Of a stretch of DNA of 64,000 nt, positions 59,106 through 64,000 are shown piece after piece (positions within the stretch are counted from its first letter, which is position 1; every line of letters starts with the position of its first letter). The notes under the pieces were generated by a model. It saw only the letters and a program-made list of their open reading frames with translations. It was not told the origin of the DNA and ran no database searches. The translations under genes and the position numbers were made by a program. The DNA comes from Atopsyche davidsoni (taxonomy: Eukaryota; Arthropoda; Insecta; Trichoptera; Hydrobiosidae): the NCBI GenBank assembly GCA_022113835.1, contig JAILWY010000014.1:1736001-1800000 (forward strand), given 5' to 3'.

Positions 59106-61504
59106 AACCTGTATAGGTAAATAAATACGCACTGATTGTGACGTTCGATCTTCACAAAAATAAATATAAAATGTTTTTTTATTAAATTTTCTAATAAGGA
59201 GAAGCTTTCGTGATATAACCGAAGATAGGCTTCATAATTAAGGCGTCAGCGCCAATCCGCTGAGTTTATAATTCGACGTCATCCCCAGGCAGATGTTTGA
59301 GTGTTACGAATGTCGATAAATCATACGTTCCCGGGCGTTTGTTTGGGGGGCAGACAAAGACCAGCCCCGTCTCTCCAGCAGCCTCCGACTACCGGAAGGA
59401 GTGTGATGGATGGGAGATGCTGATGGATCACTTCCCGATGGAAGGCAATGGAAATTCTATAGAAAAATTGAAATAATGCGTTAAGGTTGAAATATTGCTA
59501 CTAGACATTCAATGTTGCTGTCATTGTGAATGTTCCCATGTTTTAAAGGTTTTTTTTTTTTAAATATTATTATTCATCTCAAAATGTATATTTCAACATT
59601 TTTTGTTATCATTGTATTGTACATATTAGGTATAAAAGGACTCACGACCATATTTTTCTCATTGAAAATCATGAACACTGGCTATAGTCGCCGGCACTTG
59701 ATGAAGAAATACATATTAATAAGTTTTTTAAAAACAGTTTTTAAAATTTTATTATTATACTATAATCGTTTGAAATCGTTTTTAAATTATTCACTCCGAG
59801 CCTTTCACTATTGATAAGAAAATGAACGCCGCCGTCAAGATGGCGAGAAATGCAATTTATCACGTCAAGCCTGTACAACTTTATCGCGGCGGTATTTTAA
59901 ATTTACCAATGATTATGATTCAAAATTTTTAATAACCTTGTGTTTTTCTCTAAAACAAGCTTATTGTGTGCAAAACATGAAGAAAATTATGAGAAAAACG
60001 CCTCCGGGCCGCAATAGTCGTGGAGCGTTGGTATCGTAAAAAAATTTTTTTGATGATTTTTCTCGTCAGCCATAGTAGCCATATATATTAAAATAACATT
60101 TTGTAAACAATTGTGGTTCATAGAGCACATGTGATATAGTAGCTTGAGAATCATTGTTCACATTAATCAGGCTTCCGGAACCCGGACAGACCGGTTGCCT
60201 GTCTTGAATGTTAACTACTGAATCAATGCTCACCGGTACAAGATAAGTCGAACAAAATACAGGTATTCTTGGAAATGTCACAAAAGTTTAGAATACAAAT
60301 GGGGATACTCCACCTGTCCAGGTAGCCGAGTACACGCGATGGTTACTTCTCAACTTCCTGGACCCGAATAACTTACACAAAAGTTTTATTGCTTTCATAA
60401 CTTATACAAGAAAACAGAGTACATCCCCCATTGAATATGCCACGCTTTGGTTAACCTCGGATTTGATTTTTGGTAAGCATTTCAAATATTCATAGACAGG
60501 TGTCTTAAAAACCACTCAGAGATTGCTTGCTTTGTATTAAATATTAACAAGAGGTTTTTCTTTTGTGGAAACGATCAGTATATTAAAAATACAACGGTTC
60601 ATTTAAATTTTATAAAAAAAATATTTTAAGGCCACAAAACATTTACGAATTCTTTCACTTTAGTATCTAATCAAACATTAAACGCCATAATTTAATTAAC
60701 ATATTATTAAACACTATTTTTTGTGATAAAAACACATTAATCTAGTGAATTTATAAACATTGCAGTTAACAAATACTCTTTCAGTGCTTTCATATTTGAA
60801 TAAGTCCGTATTAGCATATGAACTGAAAACAAAGACACTTAACATAAAATTTACAACATACATTTAAATAAGAATGAAATAATACTAAATAAGAGAATAA
60901 GCAAGTGATAGTTTAGTAATTGTACAATTTTATCATTATGGTTTCGAGTTGCACGAGTAAATGAGAAACTTTCACACTGTGGGGGAGATAGTTTATAGAT
61001 TGTACAATTGTGTAAGCCATACATTACAAACATATATATAATAAGGATGTGATAGTTTATGTACAAGTATGTTTGTCATATTGTTTGTGCCACCCTCTAC
61101 ATTAGAAACTCATTGTATCGTGATAGTTTAGTTAGTGAACAATTCTGAAAACTGATTTAATTCTAATCAACGTTGCGATAATTTTGCTATGTAATAATTA
61201 ATTAAAGTCAAATCGGATTAACTTTCTTATTCCTTACTTTTTTTTTTTAGATTTATCTTCGGAGCATCGACGATAATTAGACGTTAAATTAAAAGGCTAA
61301 CAGGCTTTATCACGAGGTTAGGCCGGGTTAGGTGAGGTTAGATTAAGTGTAAGTAATAGCCAATTTCACCTCCAGCGAGCATTTACCGGCTGAGGTTGGG
61401 TTAGGCGAGAATTTTTAACCTTTAACATGAATCACTGAGGAGTTTTATTGCTTGTCCAACTCTTCCGAACGGGCTCGCAAAAAAAAAATTAAATATATAA
61501 ATAT

Positions 61505-61700
61505 TATTACTAATATGATTAGGCACATTAGTTCATACATAGAAGATGATTAAAAGAAACTCTCAGGAAAATATCATCGTGATTTGTGTGGGATTTGAAC
61601 CCACATCCCCTGGCTTACACGGCCGGTGTACTAACCCTTGTACTAACGAATCACTTCCTACATATGAACCAATGTGCCCAGGCCAACCAATATTTATTAA
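61505..61700 (-). repeat. tRNA-Thr-like repeat, nearly full copy with inverted termini
   Basis: The plus strand starts atgattaggcacattagttc and then reads gaaactctcaggaaaatatc. The core follows with tttgaacccacatcccctgg, then gtgtactaacccttgtac. The unit ends catatgaaccaatgtgccc. Start and end are inverted copies of each other. The A- and B-box positions are both kept. Confidence 0.75.
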
Positions 61701-61712
61701 AATCCCATCATA

Positions 61713-62054
61713 TCTACTATAATAATAGCCATTGTGTGTTTGTATGTTTGTATGTTTGTATGTGTGTATGTTTCATTTTTCCGTTCTGTATAGAATATCT
61801 TAAAAGATACAACGCTGATTTTTTGCACATAAGTTAAGTAAATTTTTCCGCAGCTATGTGCCGAATTTCAAGACGATAGGATAATATTTTCATTCATAAA
61901 CTTTAAAATATGCTTTAGCGAATTTCAATATGTACGAATTATATGATTCAGTTCTTCACCGTGAGAATTTCAAATTTAGAACTTTTACAAAAAAAACAAA
62001 TTTTAGACGCATCGTTCATCAAATACGTCATTTTATGACGGGCTACATTGCTAG
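61713..62054 (+). mobile_element. Helitron-type element, short copy (342 bases)
   Basis: It begins TCTACTATAATAATAGCC, ends ctacattgCTAG, and carries the perfect CGTCAT-TTT-ATGACG hairpin ten bases before the CTAG. The outer bases are A (left) and T (right). It matches the copy at 45003-45341 closely along its length. It lies immediately beside a tRNA-like repeat, and beyond its right end the arm acccgtaatgggt continues. Confidence 0.83.
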
Positions 62055-63470
62055 TTAGTAATAATATGATAAACCCGTAATGGGTAATAAATACGCATCT
62101 GATTGAAATTTGATTGAAAAAAATTTTTTTAACAATACACTGCAAGTGTTGATCCAAATACATAATTATTATTTTATAATTATTCAGCCAACTCACGCTA
62201 TTGTGAAAATCAAACTACTGCGTCATAAAAAAAAAAAACAAAACCGGTCACCAATAAAAAAAAATAAAAAATTACCAACAAGTATCTCTGTATATATTTT
62301 TGTGCAGTGGCTTTTGAGGGATTGTGAAAAAGAGTTGAATTAAAAAAATCGCCATGTTGGAGGGGCCCGCGTCGGCCATCTTGCCGGGGCACAAAGGCGC
62401 AGTCGGTTCCGGCGGCGCCAGCATTATTTATGGCGATCAATAGACAATAATTCACCGGAAGGTGCCGTCCGTGATTTAGGCGCGGATTTTGAATTTAGCC
62501 CGGCGACGGACGCGCTTCCGGTCCGGGATATATGACTTTTGCAATCGACGTGAGTTATTTTTGAGGTTCTACTTGTTTTTATGTAAAACGGAGGAATCCT
62601 GATACGTATGCAATTAGAAGAGTAAAAAATGAAGGTATATTTATAAAATATAAATCACAAAAAAAATTATGACTATATCAGTAAATATTTTTGATAGTAA
62701 AATAAAATAAATATTTCTTTATTAAAATTTCAAAAAAACATTAGTTTTGTATCAGAAATAACTTAATACAAATTTTTAGTAAATACGGTTGCTGTTTTTT
62801 TATTGCTCATGTAATTAAAAAAATGAGTTTTCAAAAACTATTTGGCCTTTAATGTTTTTTTTTATTCAAGAAAAACTATTTGAATCAATTAAGGAATTTA
62901 AATATTTTGCCATAATTTATATTTTCAAACGATCCCGTTTCTCATTTTCGCAGCATACTTTACATCTTAAAGACTTTTAAATTGAGATGAATATCATAAG
63001 CATTTGTTAATTATTGCTCATGTTTTCTTTAGCAACTGTATTTTAATAACAACCAATGTACAACTTGTACATTAATAAAAAAATAAATCATTTTTTTATT
63101 TATTCGAAGTGCGAATTATATTTACATCTAATTTAATAAAAATACGTAAATTAATTGTAATAATACTGACTTTAAATTCAAGGTTTATTTAATGTTAAAA
63201 AGTACGCCGGAAACAAGCACAACCCACGTCTTCAAATATGAATAATCAAGGATACGCGATTAATTAATTTAATATCATCGAGATACATTTAATATCATCG
63301 AGCCGGAAATAGTACGCACCGGAAACAGTGCCGCGAATAAAATACAAACACAGCACACCTCGCGCCTTTAAAGGTAAATAACTGAGGACACGCAAAGAAT
63401 TAAACGGCATCGAGAGTGTTTAATAATTTACGGGTTGAGTAAGGGGCGCGTGCGGGCGGACAAGATGCTG

Positions 63471-63528
63471 CCAGATGTTGCCAGATGTTGCCAGATGTTG
63501 CCAGATGTTGCCAGATGTTGCCAGATGT
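63471..63528. repeat. 10-base minisatellite, unit CCAGATGTTG
   Basis: Six units in tandem, the first five identical and the last ending in taa instead of ttg, in an otherwise single-copy GC-rich patch. Confidence 0.9.
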
Positions 63529-63649
63529 AATAAATTGCGGGGAAAGTCGCCGACTTCCTCGTGACCCGCTCCGGCTCGCTGAGCGGGTCACGAGACCCGA
63601 GATGGGAATTAATTATATTGATTGAGCGGCTCGTCGGCGTTGTGTCGAC

Positions 63650-63740
63650 CAGTGCTTCTCAAAGTGGTCCCTGGGATCATCCAGGGGGTCCTTAGAAAAT
63701 TAAAATCGATTTGGGGGTCCCTGAACAACGTCAGGAGGTC
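63650..63740 (+). mobile_element. possible hAT-type terminus
   Basis: The sequence CAGTGCTTCTCAAAGTGGTC followed by ccctgg and ggtccctgaacaacgtcagg resembles the termini of hAT elements, which typically start CAGTG-TTCTCAAA. No matching right end was found before the window ends, so the assignment is tentative. Confidence 0.4.
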
Positions 63741-63866
63741 CGCGCAAGGATTAATATATAACAATAAATACATTATTAGCGATTTTTACGTCCTAAGTAA
63801 AATATAAATATAGACAGGTGCATAAAATACAAGTTATAACAGGCATCGCGGTGAGTCAAGTAGGTT

Positions 63867-64000
63867 AAGGGCCTAGTCCGCATAATCGAGATTTTTTGAT
63901 CATTTTCTAGTGAAAAATTGGAAGAAGGGATATATCAAACTTTTTGCATTTAAATTTTTTCGATTGGTGCTGTGGATTTTTCGCAAAACGGACTAGAAAA
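63867..64000. repeat. TTAA-flanked repeat family, copy 4, in inverted arrangement, cut by the window edge
   Basis: After ttaa the sequence gggcctagtccgcataatcg is the reverse complement of the family's right end. From about 63911 the same right-end region runs in the opposite direction (ttgcatttaaattttttcga, then gcaaaacggactagaaaa). The copy is therefore a fold-back made of two right ends and is incomplete at base 64000. Confidence 0.6.

Larger units (their letters stand above)
37821..64000. other. gene-poor, repeat-rich region right of the KChIP-like exons
   Basis: Apart from the repeats listed separately, no exon of a recognisable gene was found in these 26 kb on either strand. GC-rich patches at 43900-44160, 48110-48180, 50280-50480, 51010-51400, 57440-57750, 59270-59450 and 62350-62560 have no frame that looks like protein. 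If the 5' exons of the KChIP-like gene lie beyond the right edge, much of this is its intron. Confidence 0.45.

Overview
The window looks like AT-rich nuclear DNA from an insect, most likely a moth or butterfly. The genes have many short exons with GT-AG introns. The coding exons are clearly richer in GC than their surroundings. Mobile DNA includes Helitron-type elements ending in CTAG, a cecropia-like mariner, TTAA-flanked elements and dispersed tRNA-derived repeats. The order was judged from this mix and not from a database search.

The left third is gene-dense. Three ZAD-type C2H2 zinc-finger genes lie at 4-2584 (minus), 3535-6213 (plus) and 6928-10483 (minus). The first two are a head-to-head inverted duplicate with identical intron positions and phases, sharing a 950-base divergent control region. 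The third is an older relative, also with eleven fingers. Next comes a complete 25-exon gene for CYFIP/Sra-1, the Rac1-binding subunit of the WAVE actin-regulating complex (11940-20227, plus). It is followed by a three-exon gene for mitochondrial ribosomal protein S35 (24613-26246, minus). All five models were built exon by exon, and the reading phase closes at every junction.

The right two thirds are gene-poor. Two exons of a neuronal-calcium-sensor protein, probably a Kv-channel-interacting protein (KChIP), lie on the minus strand (37820-37608 and 34759-34649) and encode EF-hands 3 and 4. The 5' exons are not recognised and are probably beyond the right edge, so 37.8-64 kb may be one long intron or upstream sequence.

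This gene-poor part carries many repeats: three Helitron-type copies with an A/T insertion site, two deletion derivatives of a Tc1-like transposon, one decayed mariner and a 116-base piggyBac-like MITE. It also holds a roughly 580-base family flanked by TTAA and at least seven copies of a tRNA-Thr-like repeat. The better copies of that repeat are bracketed by inverted termini, an odd mix of SINE and MITE features. Microsatellites, a 10-base minisatellite and three perfect CRE palindromes complete the picture.

The observations I rate highest are: replacement of the DNA-contact residues in fingers 3 and 4 between the inverted zinc-finger twins; the TIR-bracketed tRNA-like repeat; a Helitron copy that keeps the decayed start of an open frame and sits inside the tail of one of those tRNA-like repeats; and the unusual 3' structure of the calcium-sensor gene.
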